From contig NZ_LZIS01000181.1 of assembly GCF_001667015.1 (NCBI RefSeq), forward strand, positions 89,680 through 153,679: 64,000 nucleotides of DNA, read 5' to 3'. Every line of letters begins with the position of its first letter. Within the stretch, counting starts at the first letter, position 1. Made by a program: the position numbers and the translations under genes. Below, piece by piece: positions 33,301 to 42,114 of the stretch. A model generated the notes under the pieces. That model had not been told where the DNA came from. It saw only the letters and a program-made list of their open reading frames with translations, and searched no databases. The stretch comes from Mycobacterium sp. E3198 (GTDB lineage: Bacteria > Actinomycetota > Actinomycetes > Mycobacteriales > Mycobacteriaceae).

Positions 33301-34473
33301 TCAGCGCAATTGCTCCGTCGGCACCCCGTAGCGGTCCTGATAGCGGCCGACCCGGTCGCGGACCTCGGCGGCATCCAGTCCGGTGTCCGACCATGTGTAG
33401 CGGCTGCCCCCGCCGTCCCCGGGGTGGGCGGCCAGGAAGTCCCGCATCTTTTGTGCTGTCTCGGGTTTCAGCTCGCGACCCAGCTTCCGGTAGATGTCGT
33501 CGATTGTGGTCCACGGGTCGTTCATGAAATCGGTGAACAGCACGTCGATGACCCGGCCGGCGGGAATGGCGCCGGCATCGCGCAGCGCCATTTCGCGGTC
33601 CAGGCCGACGACGATCTCCTCATAGGACTGGGCCGCGCACTCGGCGATGTTCGACTCGTCGCTGCCCATCCGGCGCAGGTGGTGGGTGAGCGCGGCGATC
33701 GACGAGATGACGTTGAGCGGATCGCGGTGCGTCTGCACGATCAACGCGTCGGGGTACTGCGCGAGGAGGTCGTCGAGGTGCCACAGGTGCGCCGGCGATT
33801 TCAGCAGCCACTGCCCGGGAACCCCGGATTGCAAGTGCTGCAGGAAGATTCGGTGGAAACGGTACGCGCCGGCATGGTCCGCCTCGTGCAGCAGCCAGCG
33901 GTAATAGCCCGGTAGGCGGTACTGCACCGAAAAGATCATGCTGGTGAACTCGCTCGCGGTGATGCGCACGCACTCCTGCCCGACGAGGGCGCCCATCGGG
34001 TGGAATGCCAAGAAGCCGGGGATGATCTGTTCGGACATCTCGATGCTGGCCTGCGTCTGCGCGATGCGCGGATCGGTGTGGTAGGTCTCGGGCTGCGGGA
34101 CCGGGCACGGCGCGTCGACCTCCCACGTCAGCGGCGCGCGCAGGTCGGGGTCCTGGGCGAGCAGGTCGTAGAGGATCGTGGTGCCGGTGCGGGGCTGGCC
34201 GACGATGAAGATCGGCGCGGTGATCGGGTTGCCGGCGATCTCGGGATGCTCTTTGCGCCAGGCGATCACGCCGAGCCGATTCTTCAGCGCGCGCATGACG
34301 TCCAGGTAGGCGATCTCCACGCCGATCGGCGAGAGCCGCGCCTCGTTGACCAGCCCGTCGGTGAGCCGCTGCAGGCCCGGTTGCCACCCGTCCGCGCCGA
34401 AGTCGTCGCTTCCGGCCTCCTCGCAGGCGGCGGCGATGAGCCGCTCCGGGACGAACCGCTCCTGCAGGGTCAT
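33301..34473 (-). CDS. Sulfotransferase-family protein
   Basis: The ATG at 34473 overlaps the upstream stop (ATGA) and gives 390 residues. The PAPS 5'-phosphosulfate loop is FIVGQPRTGTTILYDLLAQDP near residues 89-109, and the 3'-phosphate loop is VQTHRDPLNVISSIAAL. A catalytic-type LLKSPAHLWHLDDLL segment lies between them. Mycobacteria carry many such Stf-like proteins, which may sulfate glycolipids or other lipids. The upstream DUF1214 gene is its operon partner, a pairing often seen in mycobacteria. Confidence 0.9.
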   Translation of the reverse strand: MTLQERFVPERLIAAACEEAGSDDFGADGWQPGLQRLTDGLVNEARLSPIGVEIAYLDVMRALKNRLGVIAWRKEHPEIAGNPITAPIFIVGQPRTGTTILYDLLAQDPDLRAPLTWEVDAPCPVPQPETYHTDPRIAQTQASIEMSEQIIPGFLAFHPMGALVGQECVRITASEFTSMIFSVQYRLPGYYRWLLHEADHAGAYRFHRIFLQHLQSGVPGQWLLKSPAHLWHLDDLLAQYPDALIVQTHRDPLNVISSIAALTHHLRRMGSDESNIAECAAQSYEEIVVGLDREMALRDAGAIPAGRVIDVLFTDFMNDPWTTIDDIYRKLGRELKPETAQKMRDFLAAHPGDGGGSRYTWSDTGLDAAEVRDRVGRYQDRYGVPTEQLR

Positions 34474-35558
34474 CGCCCGCCCGATCCGTCGCGGACCGAC
34501 ACCGAAACGTCGGGTGCGCTGGGGTTGTCCAGCCAGCGCACCACGACGAATCCGCGATGGCGCCCGCCGGTGTCGAGCCAATGGCCAAAGCCGAAGTCCT
34601 GCTCGGAGATTGCGATCCGCACCCGCCCGTCCGCGTCGGGTCGCACCGCGCGATTGGTCACCGAGCTGTGCCGGCGGCGCGGCTCCAGGCACTCGTGCCA
34701 GACGCTTTCCAGCGTGACGTTCCAGTAGCGAGTGTCGGGCGGCGCGATGTCGAGCACCAGGGCTTGGCCGGGATCGAGCCGGAAAGTCCCCATCATGTAC
34801 AGGTTGTCCGGCGTGGTGTCGGCGGCACCCAGATCGGCGGCCTCGGCGGTCAGCAGCGTATTGGGTTGCTGCAAGAGCTCGGGCTTGATGGTGCGGTGCA
34901 TCGTCGTGAGCTTCATCAGCGACCACGCCATCGCGGTGAACTGATCGGCGAGCTCGTCGTCGGTCAGCGGGACCACGGGGTCGGGGTCCAGCGCGTCGAT
35001 GCGCAGCGTGGCCAACGTTTCCGTGGCGGGGTCGCCGATGTATTCCCGGACGACGACGGACGATGCGTCATCGGGAATTTTCACCCACCGGGCGCCGCCC
35101 AGATCGGCGGGTTCCTCCGCCGACAGCACCAGCGCAAACTCGTCGCCGCTCAGCTCGGTGTCGCTGACGTAGTTCGCCATCCGGCGCGGGGTCAGGCCGG
35201 TGCCGGCGAGGATCTGAAATCCGAGGTAGGCACTGGTGCCCCGGGTGCCGGTGATCCGGTAGCGCCGGTCGCCGCGAATCATCGCAAGGTAATAGTTGCC
35301 GTCGGGGTTGGGGCCGCCGATCATCCTTGTCGGAGAACACATGTCGAAGAACGACGGTCGGTCGGGGTCGGCCTCGACGGACAGCTGCGAGCACAGCGAC
35401 GAGACGCGGGCGATGACACGCAGCCCTTCGAGGAGTTCGCGCTCGGATTCGGCGTCCTCCATCACGATCTTGGTGACGTCGGCGATCATCTGCTGGAAGA
35501 ACTGCCACGCGGCGCGCGCCTTCAGGGCGACCTCGGTTTCGGACATAGCCATATGCAT
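34470..35558 (-). CDS. DUF1214-domain protein
   Basis: The protein is about 362 residues from the ATG at 35558; ATGs at 35552 and 35546 are also in frame and no clear ribosome-binding site decides. The C-terminal half has the DUF1214 pattern (ALVLDIAPPDTRYWNVTLESVW, then DGRVRIAISEQDFGFGHWLDTGG). A MIGGPNPDGNYYLAMIRG segment lies in the N-terminal half. It has no signal peptide. Its stop overlaps the sulfotransferase start. The family function is unknown. Confidence 0.82.
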   Translation of the reverse strand: MHMAMSETEVALKARAAWQFFQQMIADVTKIVMEDAESERELLEGLRVIARVSSLCSQLSVEADPDRPSFFDMCSPTRMIGGPNPDGNYYLAMIRGDRRYRITGTRGTSAYLGFQILAGTGLTPRRMANYVSDTELSGDEFALVLSAEEPADLGGARWVKIPDDASSVVVREYIGDPATETLATLRIDALDPDPVVPLTDDELADQFTAMAWSLMKLTTMHRTIKPELLQQPNTLLTAEAADLGAADTTPDNLYMMGTFRLDPGQALVLDIAPPDTRYWNVTLESVWHECLEPRRRHSSVTNRAVRPDADGRVRIAISEQDFGFGHWLDTGGRHRGFVVVRWLDNPSAPDVSVSVRDGSGGR

Positions 35559-35878
35559 AGACGATGCGCCGGCCTCGGGGCGCCGATTCTCCGGAATATC
35601 GGGAGGCGTGGGGGCGGGTGAGGCGTGCCCAGTGTGCGCCCTAAGTACGTGATCGCCCACCAATCCGTACATAGGCCTCACACTCGGCGACTCAAAGCCA
35701 GATGGACTAATAGTCGCTCACATTCGGCGCAATCCGGGACCGACCTCCGCGCCGCCATCCTCTCTTCGCGCCGATGTGCAAGCATTTGTCCACCTAGGGA
35801 TGAGGGGCGGCGCCGTTGACAGTGTGACAGGAATCATTGTCTACTAGTCAGCTGTAGCGGGACGCGAGGAGCGCGGCA
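35559..35878. promoter_or_regulatory. 320-bp divergent region with SigA-like promoter for the amidohydrolase operon
   Basis: TTGACA (35816-35821), an 18-bp spacer and TCTACT (35840-35845) form a good promoter for the rightward operon. GAGGAG ahead of the ATG at 35879 is its ribosome-binding site. The rest of the gap shows no gene, RNA or clear operator. Confidence 0.6.
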
Positions 35879-37216
35879 ATGCATAAGGACGACCTGATCC
35901 TGATCAGCGTGGACGACCACATCGCCGAACCCGCCGACATGTTCGACGCGCATGTGCCGGCCAAGTACCGCGACCTCGCGCCCCGGGTGGTCGTCGAGCC
36001 CGACGGGGTCCAGCAGTGGTATTACGGCGACGTTCGCGGACGGAACATGGGCCTCAACGCCGTTGCCGGAAAGCCGCGCGAGATGTACAACATCGACGCC
36101 TCGCGCTACGACGAGATGCGGCCGGGCTGCTTCAACGTCGACGAGCGGGTGCGCGACATGAACGCCGGCGGGCAGCTGGCGGGCCTGAACTTCCCCAACT
36201 TCACCGGCTTTTCGGGGCAGGTCCTCAACCAGGGGCCCGATCGCGACGTCAACCTGGTGATGATCAAGGCGTACAACGACTGGCACGTCGACGAGTGGTG
36301 CGCGTCCTACCCCGGTCGGTTCATCCCCTGCGGCATCCTGCCGCTGTTCGATGTGGCCGAGGCGGCCAGGGAGGTCAAGCGCCTGGCCGACAAGGGTTGC
36401 CACGCGGTGACGTTCTCGGAGAATCCGGAAGCGTTGCAAATGCCCAGCATTCACACCCAGTATTGGTATCCGTTGTTCGAAGCGGTGTGCGAGAACAAGA
36501 CCGTGCTGTGCACCCACGTCGGGTCCGCGTCGCGATCCCCGCAGGTGTCGAGCGACGCGCCCCCCAGCGTGCAGATGACGGCGTCGTCGATGATGAGCAT
36601 GTTCACCTTCACCGAGCTGATCTGGGCCGAATTCTGGGCCGACTTCCCGCAACTGAAGTTCTCGCTCACCGAGGGCGACGTCGGATGGATTCCGTATTTC
36701 CTGTGGCGCGCCGAACACGTCTACAACCGGCACTCGGGCTGGACGCTCGCGAAGTTCCCGCCCGGCTACAGCGGGCCCGCGGACGTGTTCAAGCGGCACT
36801 TCTACACCTGCTTCATCAGCGACAAGGTCGGCGTCAAGAACATGGACTGGTTCAACGAGGACATGCTGTGCTGGGAGTCCGACTTCCCGCATTCCGACAG
36901 CAATTGGCCGTTCGCGCCCGAGGACGTCATCGAGACCATGGGTCACCTCGACGACTCGGTCATCAACAAGATCACCCACGAAAACGCCATGGCCGCATAC
37001 TCCTTCGATCCGTTCCGCTATCTCACGAAGGAGCACGCCCGCGCCGGCGCCCTGCGCGCGCAGGCCACCGACGTCGACGTCGTCACCCATGTCGGCCGGC
37101 GCGCCAGCCAGCGTGACCGCGACGCGTGGACCCGCATGACGCAGTTCGCGCTGCAGGCGCAGGTGACCGCGGAGGCCACCGGTATCAGCGGACGCGCCAC
37201 CACCCTGGGCAACTGA
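35879..37216 (+). CDS. Amidohydrolase_2 (ACMSD-like) family protein
   Basis: The 445-residue protein begins ISVDDHIAEPADMFDAHVP. The DDH at residues 12-14 replaces the usual HxH-type start and is typical of this mycobacterial group. Later segments are TVLCTHVGSASRSP, FSLTEGDVGWIPYFLWRAEHVY and LCWESDFPHSDSNWP with the metal-binding aspartate and histidine. Family members are decarboxylases or hydrolases acting on carboxylated rings. It starts an operon that continues with a CaiB-type CoA transferase, an Ltp and a DUF35 protein. Confidence 0.92.
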   Translation: MHKDDLILISVDDHIAEPADMFDAHVPAKYRDLAPRVVVEPDGVQQWYYGDVRGRNMGLNAVAGKPREMYNIDASRYDEMRPGCFNVDERVRDMNAGGQLAGLNFPNFTGFSGQVLNQGPDRDVNLVMIKAYNDWHVDEWCASYPGRFIPCGILPLFDVAEAAREVKRLADKGCHAVTFSENPEALQMPSIHTQYWYPLFEAVCENKTVLCTHVGSASRSPQVSSDAPPSVQMTASSMMSMFTFTELIWAEFWADFPQLKFSLTEGDVGWIPYFLWRAEHVYNRHSGWTLAKFPPGYSGPADVFKRHFYTCFISDKVGVKNMDWFNEDMLCWESDFPHSDSNWPFAPEDVIETMGHLDDSVINKITHENAMAAYSFDPFRYLTKEHARAGALRAQATDVDVVTHVGRRASQRDRDAWTRMTQFALQAQVTAEATGISGRATTLGN

Positions 37217-37218
37217 GC

Positions 37219-39558
37219 GTGGCCGTCCGGGCACCGTTTGCCGACTGGCGGGTGCTGGAGCTGTCCAACGGCATCGCGGCGTCGTACTGCGGCAAGATGT
37301 TCGTCGACGCGGGTGCCGAAGTCGTGAAAATCGAGTCGCCGCAGGGCGATTCGGTGCGTATCTGGTCGGCGCGCCCCGGCGGGCCCGCGGGGGCGCTATT
37401 CGGCTACCTGGCCGCGGGCAAGAAGTCGGTGAACGACGACGCCGAGACCGCGGCGCTGCTGGCGGGCGCCGACCTCGTGCTCACCGACCTGACCGACGGC
37501 TGGACCGTCGACGCCATCACGGCGCACACCGGCGCCGCGGCCGTCGTCGTGGCCGTGACGCCGTTCGGCATGACGGGTCCCTACGTCGAGGACCAGGTCG
37601 TCGCCAACGAGTTCATCCTGCAAGCGTTGTGCGGCTCGATCGCGAGCCGCGGCTGGCCGGGTGACGAGCCGGTGCAGGCCGGCGGGCGGCTGGGCGAGTG
37701 GCTGGCGGGCACCTTCGCCGCGGCGGTCGCCGCCGCGACGGGCCGCCACGCCGCCCGCAGCGGGCGGGGCGAGGTCGTCGACGTCTCGACGTACGAGGCG
37801 ATGGTCATCGCCATGGGTGGGCTCTCCACGATGTCGGCCAGCGTGCTCGGCGCGGATTCCCTGCTGTACCAACGCAGCCTGGAGTTGCCTTCGATCGTCC
37901 CCACCGCCGACGGCATGGTCGGGTTCTGCACGATCACCGCGCAGCAGTTCCAGGACTTCCTGATCATGATCGATCGCGCCGACCTGGTGGACGACGCCGA
38001 ACTGGCCTCGTTCGCCGGGCGCGTGGAGCGCCGCGACGAGTTCCTCAGCATGGTCACCGGATGGACCCAGTCCCGCACCACGCGGGAGATCATCGACATC
38101 GCGGTGGCGTTCCGAATCCCGGTGGCGCCCATCGCCACGCCGGCGTCGTTGCGCACCGTCGACCACTTCGTGCAGCGCGGCGTCTTCGTCGAATCGGAGG
38201 TCGGGGTGCTGCAGCCACGCGTGCCGTACCGCAGCGAGGCGATGATCACCCGGCCACCCGGTGCCCCGCCGCGACCCGGCGCCGACAACGGCCGCGTTGA
38301 CTGGCTGCCCCGCCCGCAGCGCCCTGGCGAGTCCGGCGCAGATGCGCTTCCGTTGTCCGACATACGAATCACCGACCTCACCGCGTTCTGGGCCGGACCC
38401 GTCGCCACCCAGTTGCTCGGCTCCCTGGGCGCCGACGTGATCAAGCTCGAGGGTGTCCGCCGGCCCGACGGGATGAGGTTCTCCGCCGGCCGCCCGCCCG
38501 ATTGGGACCAGTGGTGGGAGTGGGGCCCGGTTTTTTTGTGCAGCAACAACAACAAGCGCGGCGTCAGCCTCGAGCTCAGCACCGAGTCCGGACGCGCCAT
38601 CGCGTTGGAGCTGATGGCGGCAAGCGACCTGGTCATCGAGAACTTCTCGCCGCGGGTGATGGAGAACTTCGGATTGACCTGGGACGCTGTGGCTTCGGCC
38701 AATCCGCGCGCCATCATGGTCCGGATGCCCGCGTTCGGGCTGGACGGCCCGTGGCGCGACCGGGTCGGGTTCGCGCAGACGATGGAGCAGGCGACCGGCA
38801 TGGCGTGGACGACCGGGCATGCCGACGGCCCGCCGGTGATTCCGCGCGGGGTGTGCGACCCGATCGCGGGGCTGCACGCCGCATTCGCCGCCATCGCCGC
38901 GCTGGCGATCCGCGACCGGGACGGGGCCGGGCTGCACGTCGAGTCCACCATGGTGGAGGCGGCGCTGAACGTGGCCGCCGAGATGCTGGTGGAGTACTCG
39001 CGCAACGGAATCGAGCTGCGGCGCGAGGGAAACCGGGGCCCCGGGGCGGCCCCCCAGGGCGTCTATCCGTGTCCGGGTGAGGACGAATGGGTCGCGCTGG
39101 CCGCGACCGACGACGCCGCGCGGGCGTCGTTGGCGCGGCTCATCGAACGACCCGAGCTCGACCCGCACGAGGCCGCGTGGCGGGAACGCGCCGACGAGGT
39201 CGACAAGCTGATCTCCGATTGGACCGCACGCCACCCGGTGGCCGAGGCGGTGGCGGCGCTGCGCGGCGCCGGGTTGGCGGCCGCGCCTGTCACCGCGCCG
39301 GCGGACCTGCTGAGCGACCCGCAGCTGCTCGCGCGCGGCTTCTGGGAAACCGTCGACCACCCGGTCGCCGGTTCCTTCCTGTGCACGGGAATGCCCTTCA
39401 CGTTCGTCGGGAGGCCCCGGCGCTGGATCCGGCGGGTGCCGCCGTTGTACGGGCAGCACACCGACGAAGTGCTGACGGGCGTTCTCGGGCGCAGCCAACA
39501 GGACCTGCTCGACTTGCGCGCAGCGGGGGCCAGCAGCGCGCGGCCGGCGGGATTGTGA
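37219..39558 (+). CDS. Fused CaiB/BaiF (family III) CoA-transferase, two domains in one chain
   Basis: The GTG at 37219, 2 bp after the previous stop, gives 779 residues with two family III CoA-transferase domains (about 1-365 and 380-765). Each has an N-terminal GADVIKLE/GAEVVKIE segment. The catalytic-aspartate region reads CDPIAGLHAAFAA in the second domain, but GEWLAGTFAAAVAA in the first, with Glu in place of Asp. Family III enzymes form interlocked dimers, so the fusion may act as an intramolecular dimer with one competent site. It probably activates a carboxylic acid to its CoA ester for the following genes. Confidence 0.92.
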   Translation: MAVRAPFADWRVLELSNGIAASYCGKMFVDAGAEVVKIESPQGDSVRIWSARPGGPAGALFGYLAAGKKSVNDDAETAALLAGADLVLTDLTDGWTVDAITAHTGAAAVVVAVTPFGMTGPYVEDQVVANEFILQALCGSIASRGWPGDEPVQAGGRLGEWLAGTFAAAVAAATGRHAARSGRGEVVDVSTYEAMVIAMGGLSTMSASVLGADSLLYQRSLELPSIVPTADGMVGFCTITAQQFQDFLIMIDRADLVDDAELASFAGRVERRDEFLSMVTGWTQSRTTREIIDIAVAFRIPVAPIATPASLRTVDHFVQRGVFVESEVGVLQPRVPYRSEAMITRPPGAPPRPGADNGRVDWLPRPQRPGESGADALPLSDIRITDLTAFWAGPVATQLLGSLGADVIKLEGVRRPDGMRFSAGRPPDWDQWWEWGPVFLCSNNNKRGVSLELSTESGRAIALELMAASDLVIENFSPRVMENFGLTWDAVASANPRAIMVRMPAFGLDGPWRDRVGFAQTMEQATGMAWTTGHADGPPVIPRGVCDPIAGLHAAFAAIAALAIRDRDGAGLHVESTMVEAALNVAAEMLVEYSRNGIELRREGNRGPGAAPQGVYPCPGEDEWVALAATDDAARASLARLIERPELDPHEAAWRERADEVDKLISDWTARHPVAEAVAALRGAGLAAAPVTAPADLLSDPQLLARGFWETVDHPVAGSFLCTGMPFTFVGRPRRWIRRVPPLYGQHTDEVLTGVLGRSQQDLLDLRAAGASSARPAGL

Positions 39559-39559
39559 G

Positions 39560-39889
39560 GTGGCGGTGACGCTGTGCGTGCCGCCGCGGGCCGGCGAGCT
39601 GTGCGCACCGGTCCGGTTCCTGGTGCGGCAGGACTCCGTGGTGATGCAGCTGACCGCCCGGCACCGGATCACCGGTGTCGAATGGGACGCGAGCGAACGC
39701 GCCGTCGCCATGCTCGTCGAGATCACCGACCCGCAAACCGCCAGGCCCATCGACGTGCGCATCGACGTGGTCGAGGCGGGCGCGCCGCCCCGGCGCGCGC
39801 GGGCCACGAAGATCGGAACCATCACGCGCGACGGGCGAGAATTCGACGTCGTCGGCACCTACCTGGGAGTTGTCGCGGATGAGAACTAG
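39560..39889 (+). CDS. Small conserved protein within the CoA-dependent operon, function unknown
   Basis: The GTG one base after the preceding stop gives 109 residues, and the 3' end overlaps the Ltp gene by 11 bp, so the protein is translated as part of the operon. The sequence is rich in beta-strand (FLVRQDSVVMQLTARHRI, DVRIDVVEAG, REFDVVGTYLGVV) and has no cysteine pairs or membrane segments. Its size and strand pattern resemble a small OB- or hot-dog-type domain, but no motif confirms that. Confidence 0.7.
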   Translation: MAVTLCVPPRAGELCAPVRFLVRQDSVVMQLTARHRITGVEWDASERAVAMLVEITDPQTARPIDVRIDVVEAGAPPRRARATKIGTITRDGREFDVVGTYLGVVADEN

Positions 39890-41045
39890 CCCCACCAAGC
39901 GAACCGCCGCGATCGTCGGGGTGCACAACACCCGGCAGGGCCGCCGGCTGGATGGCGAAACCTCACGGGGCCTGGCGCTCAAGGCCGTTCAGGGCGCCCT
40001 GGACGACGCCGGCTTGACCCTCGACGACGTCGACGGCATCAGCGCGAGCCCGCATTCCACGTCGTTGATCTACGACCTGCGTCTCGGCCCGGCGTGGCAG
40101 GGCCTCGCCTTCGGGGTCGGGATGATCACCGAGGCCGTGACCGCGATCGAGCATGGCATGGCCGACGTCGTCGTCCTGGTCGCCGCGCAGGCGGGAGAAT
40201 ACCGCGACCACGAGGCCACGGCGCCATGGACACGGCCCGAGAACGAATTCGTCGCGCCCTGGGGGATGTTCACCACCGCCGAGTTCGCGCTCATTGCCCG
40301 GCGCCACATGCACGTCTACGGCACGACGCGTGAACAACTGTCGATCGCCGCGGCGACCATTCGCAACAACGGGTCGAAAAACCCCGAAGCCATTTACTAC
40401 CAACGGGGTCCGTTCACGCCGGAGGACATCACCGCGTCGCGACCCATCGCGGACCCCTTTCACCTCCTCGATTGCGCCACCACCTCCGAGGGCGGGTGCG
40501 CGTTGGTGATCGCGAACCTGGACACGGTCGATGTCACCGGCCGGCCGATCTATGTGTTGGGCAGCGGTGCGGACTTTCACGGACCGTCGTATCAGCATCC
40601 GCCCGCCTGGGACCTCGCCGGGCGGCGCGGCGATCTGGTGAACGGCGTCGTCGGCCGGCAAGCTGCCGACCGCGCGTTCCGCCACGCCGGGCTGCGGCGC
40701 GACGACGTCGACGTGTTGGAGCTCTACGACCCGTTCTCTTTCGAAATCATCCGCCAGTTAGAGGCTTTCGGCTTCTGCGCCGACGGCGAGGGCGGACCGT
40801 TCGTCGCCGACGGCCACATCGCCATCGACGGCAGCCACCCGGTGACCACCGACGGAGGAACCATGTCCTTCAGCCACGCGGGTTCCAACCCGCAGATGAT
40901 GCAGCGGGCCATCCGCGCCGTCCAGCAGCTGCGCGGTCAGGCCGGCGACCTGCAGGTGCCCGACGCGCATATTGCGTTGTGCAGCAACGGCGGAGCGGGA
41001 GCGCTGTTCACCACGGTGCTGATCCTGGGAGACGAACCGCGATGA
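39879..41045 (+). CDS. Thiolase-like lipid-transfer (Ltp) protein, second copy
   Basis: The ATG at 39879 gives 388 residues of thiolase fold: AIVGVHNTRQGRR, GLALKAVQGALDDAGLTLDDVDGI, DVLELYDPFSFEIIRQLEAFGF and FSHAGSNPQMMQRAIRAVQQLRG. The catalytic cysteine position reads WQGLAFGVGMITEA and holds no cysteine, so thiolysis is unlikely. As in the Ltp2 group it is followed directly by a DUF35 gene (ATGA overlap), suggesting an aldolase complex that shortens a hydroxyacyl-CoA side chain. Confidence 0.9.
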   Translation: MRTSPTKRTAAIVGVHNTRQGRRLDGETSRGLALKAVQGALDDAGLTLDDVDGISASPHSTSLIYDLRLGPAWQGLAFGVGMITEAVTAIEHGMADVVVLVAAQAGEYRDHEATAPWTRPENEFVAPWGMFTTAEFALIARRHMHVYGTTREQLSIAAATIRNNGSKNPEAIYYQRGPFTPEDITASRPIADPFHLLDCATTSEGGCALVIANLDTVDVTGRPIYVLGSGADFHGPSYQHPPAWDLAGRRGDLVNGVVGRQAADRAFRHAGLRRDDVDVLELYDPFSFEIIRQLEAFGFCADGEGGPFVADGHIAIDGSHPVTTDGGTMSFSHAGSNPQMMQRAIRAVQQLRGQAGDLQVPDAHIALCSNGGAGALFTTVLILGDEPR

Positions 41046-41464
41046 CCACCGACGCGTTGCGACCCCAGAGCGGCCCCGTGCCGCATGCCAGCAGCCACCT
41101 CAGCCTTCCGTTCTGGCAGGGCTGCCGAGCCGGGGAGTTGCGCTACCAACGCTGCGCGGCCTGCGGTGCGGCGAACTTCCCGCCGAGCGAGCACTGTCGC
41201 CAATGCCTTTCGGCCGATTTACGGTGGGAGCGCAGCGGCGGCCTCGGCGAGATATACAGCTGGACCGTGGTGCATCGCCCGGTCACCGCGGAGTTCGCAC
41301 CGCCGTACGCGCCCGCGATCGTCACCCTGGACGAGGGCTACCAAATGTTGACCAACATTGTCGGCATGGCCCCCGCCGATCTGGCGATCGGCCTGCGGGT
41401 GCAGGTGCAATTCCATCAAGTCGGCCCCGAGGTGACGCTGCCGTATTTCACCGGGCTGCCATGA
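41042..41464 (+). CDS. DUF35 OB-fold protein with zinc ribbon
   Basis: The 140-residue protein keeps the four-cysteine rubredoxin-like zinc ribbon (RCAACGAANFPPSEHCRQC, residues ~37-55) and the OB-fold segment GLGEIYSWTVVHRPV. Its start overlaps the Ltp stop and its stop overlaps the PadR start, so the three are tightly coupled. It is the likely obligate partner of the Ltp protein, by analogy with the Ltp2-ChsH2 DUF35 complex. Confidence 0.92.
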   Translation: MTTDALRPQSGPVPHASSHLSLPFWQGCRAGELRYQRCAACGAANFPPSEHCRQCLSADLRWERSGGLGEIYSWTVVHRPVTAEFAPPYAPAIVTLDEGYQMLTNIVGMAPADLAIGLRVQVQFHQVGPEVTLPYFTGLP

Positions 41465-42114
41465 GCCCGGCGCGCACCAGCAACGGCCTGCCGGTGACGG
41501 CCTACCTGGTGCTGGGCGTGCTGGCGGCCAACGACGAACAACTCACCGCCGGCGAGATCAAGATGCGCGCCGAACTGTCGGTAGGCCACTTCTATTGGTC
41601 GCCGTCGGTGAGCCACGTTCGGCGCGAACTGAATCGGTTGCTGGCGCGAGGGATGGTCAGCGAGATCGGGGCCCAATCGGGCAAGCGCGCGATCACGCTG
41701 TACCAGACCACCGACGCGGGCCTGGACGCGCTGCGTCGGTGGGTCCAGCATTTTCCGGGCCAGGACCAGGTGGTGATCAAACACCCCGTCATCCTGCGCG
41801 CCTGGCTCGCCCGCGGCGAGGACCCGGAACGCGTGATCGACACGCTGGACCGCCATCTCGAGACGACCCGGGCCCGCCTGGACGAGGCCCTGTGGTCGCG
41901 GCAACGCTCCCGCGACCTCGGCATCATCGATGATCCGGACCAACGCTTCTCGTTCGCGGTGCTCGACTACGCCATCCGTGGCCTGTACGCCGAGATCTCG
42001 AACATCTCCCAGCTGCGCGACGAAATCGCCAGCGGGACAAGCCGAGATCCCGTCAAACGGGTGCGACGGGCGAAGGGGCAGATCCGCCGCCGGGCACACC
42101 GGGAGCCGGGCTAG
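41461..42114 (+). CDS. PadR-family transcriptional regulator
   Basis: The 217-residue protein has a PadR winged helix (LVLGVLAANDEQLTAGEIKMRAELSVGHFYWSPSVSHVRRELNRLLARGMV, residues ~15-65) and a C-terminal helical dimerisation domain (HLETTRARLDEALWSRQRSRDLG). It is the last gene of the operon starting at 35879 and probably senses an intermediate of that pathway. Its 3' end overlaps the convergent acyl-CoA synthetase gene by 62 bp. No operator for it was identified. Confidence 0.88.
   Translation: MSPARTSNGLPVTAYLVLGVLAANDEQLTAGEIKMRAELSVGHFYWSPSVSHVRRELNRLLARGMVSEIGAQSGKRAITLYQTTDAGLDALRRWVQHFPGQDQVVIKHPVILRAWLARGEDPERVIDTLDRHLETTRARLDEALWSRQRSRDLGIIDDPDQRFSFAVLDYAIRGLYAEISNISQLRDEIASGTSRDPVKRVRRAKGQIRRRAHREPG

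Noticed and set aside
35697..35716. Possible further copies of the lysis-module palindrome near 35700 and 35840
   Set aside because: The similarity is limited to short TAGTC stretches that are not palindromic in the same way.
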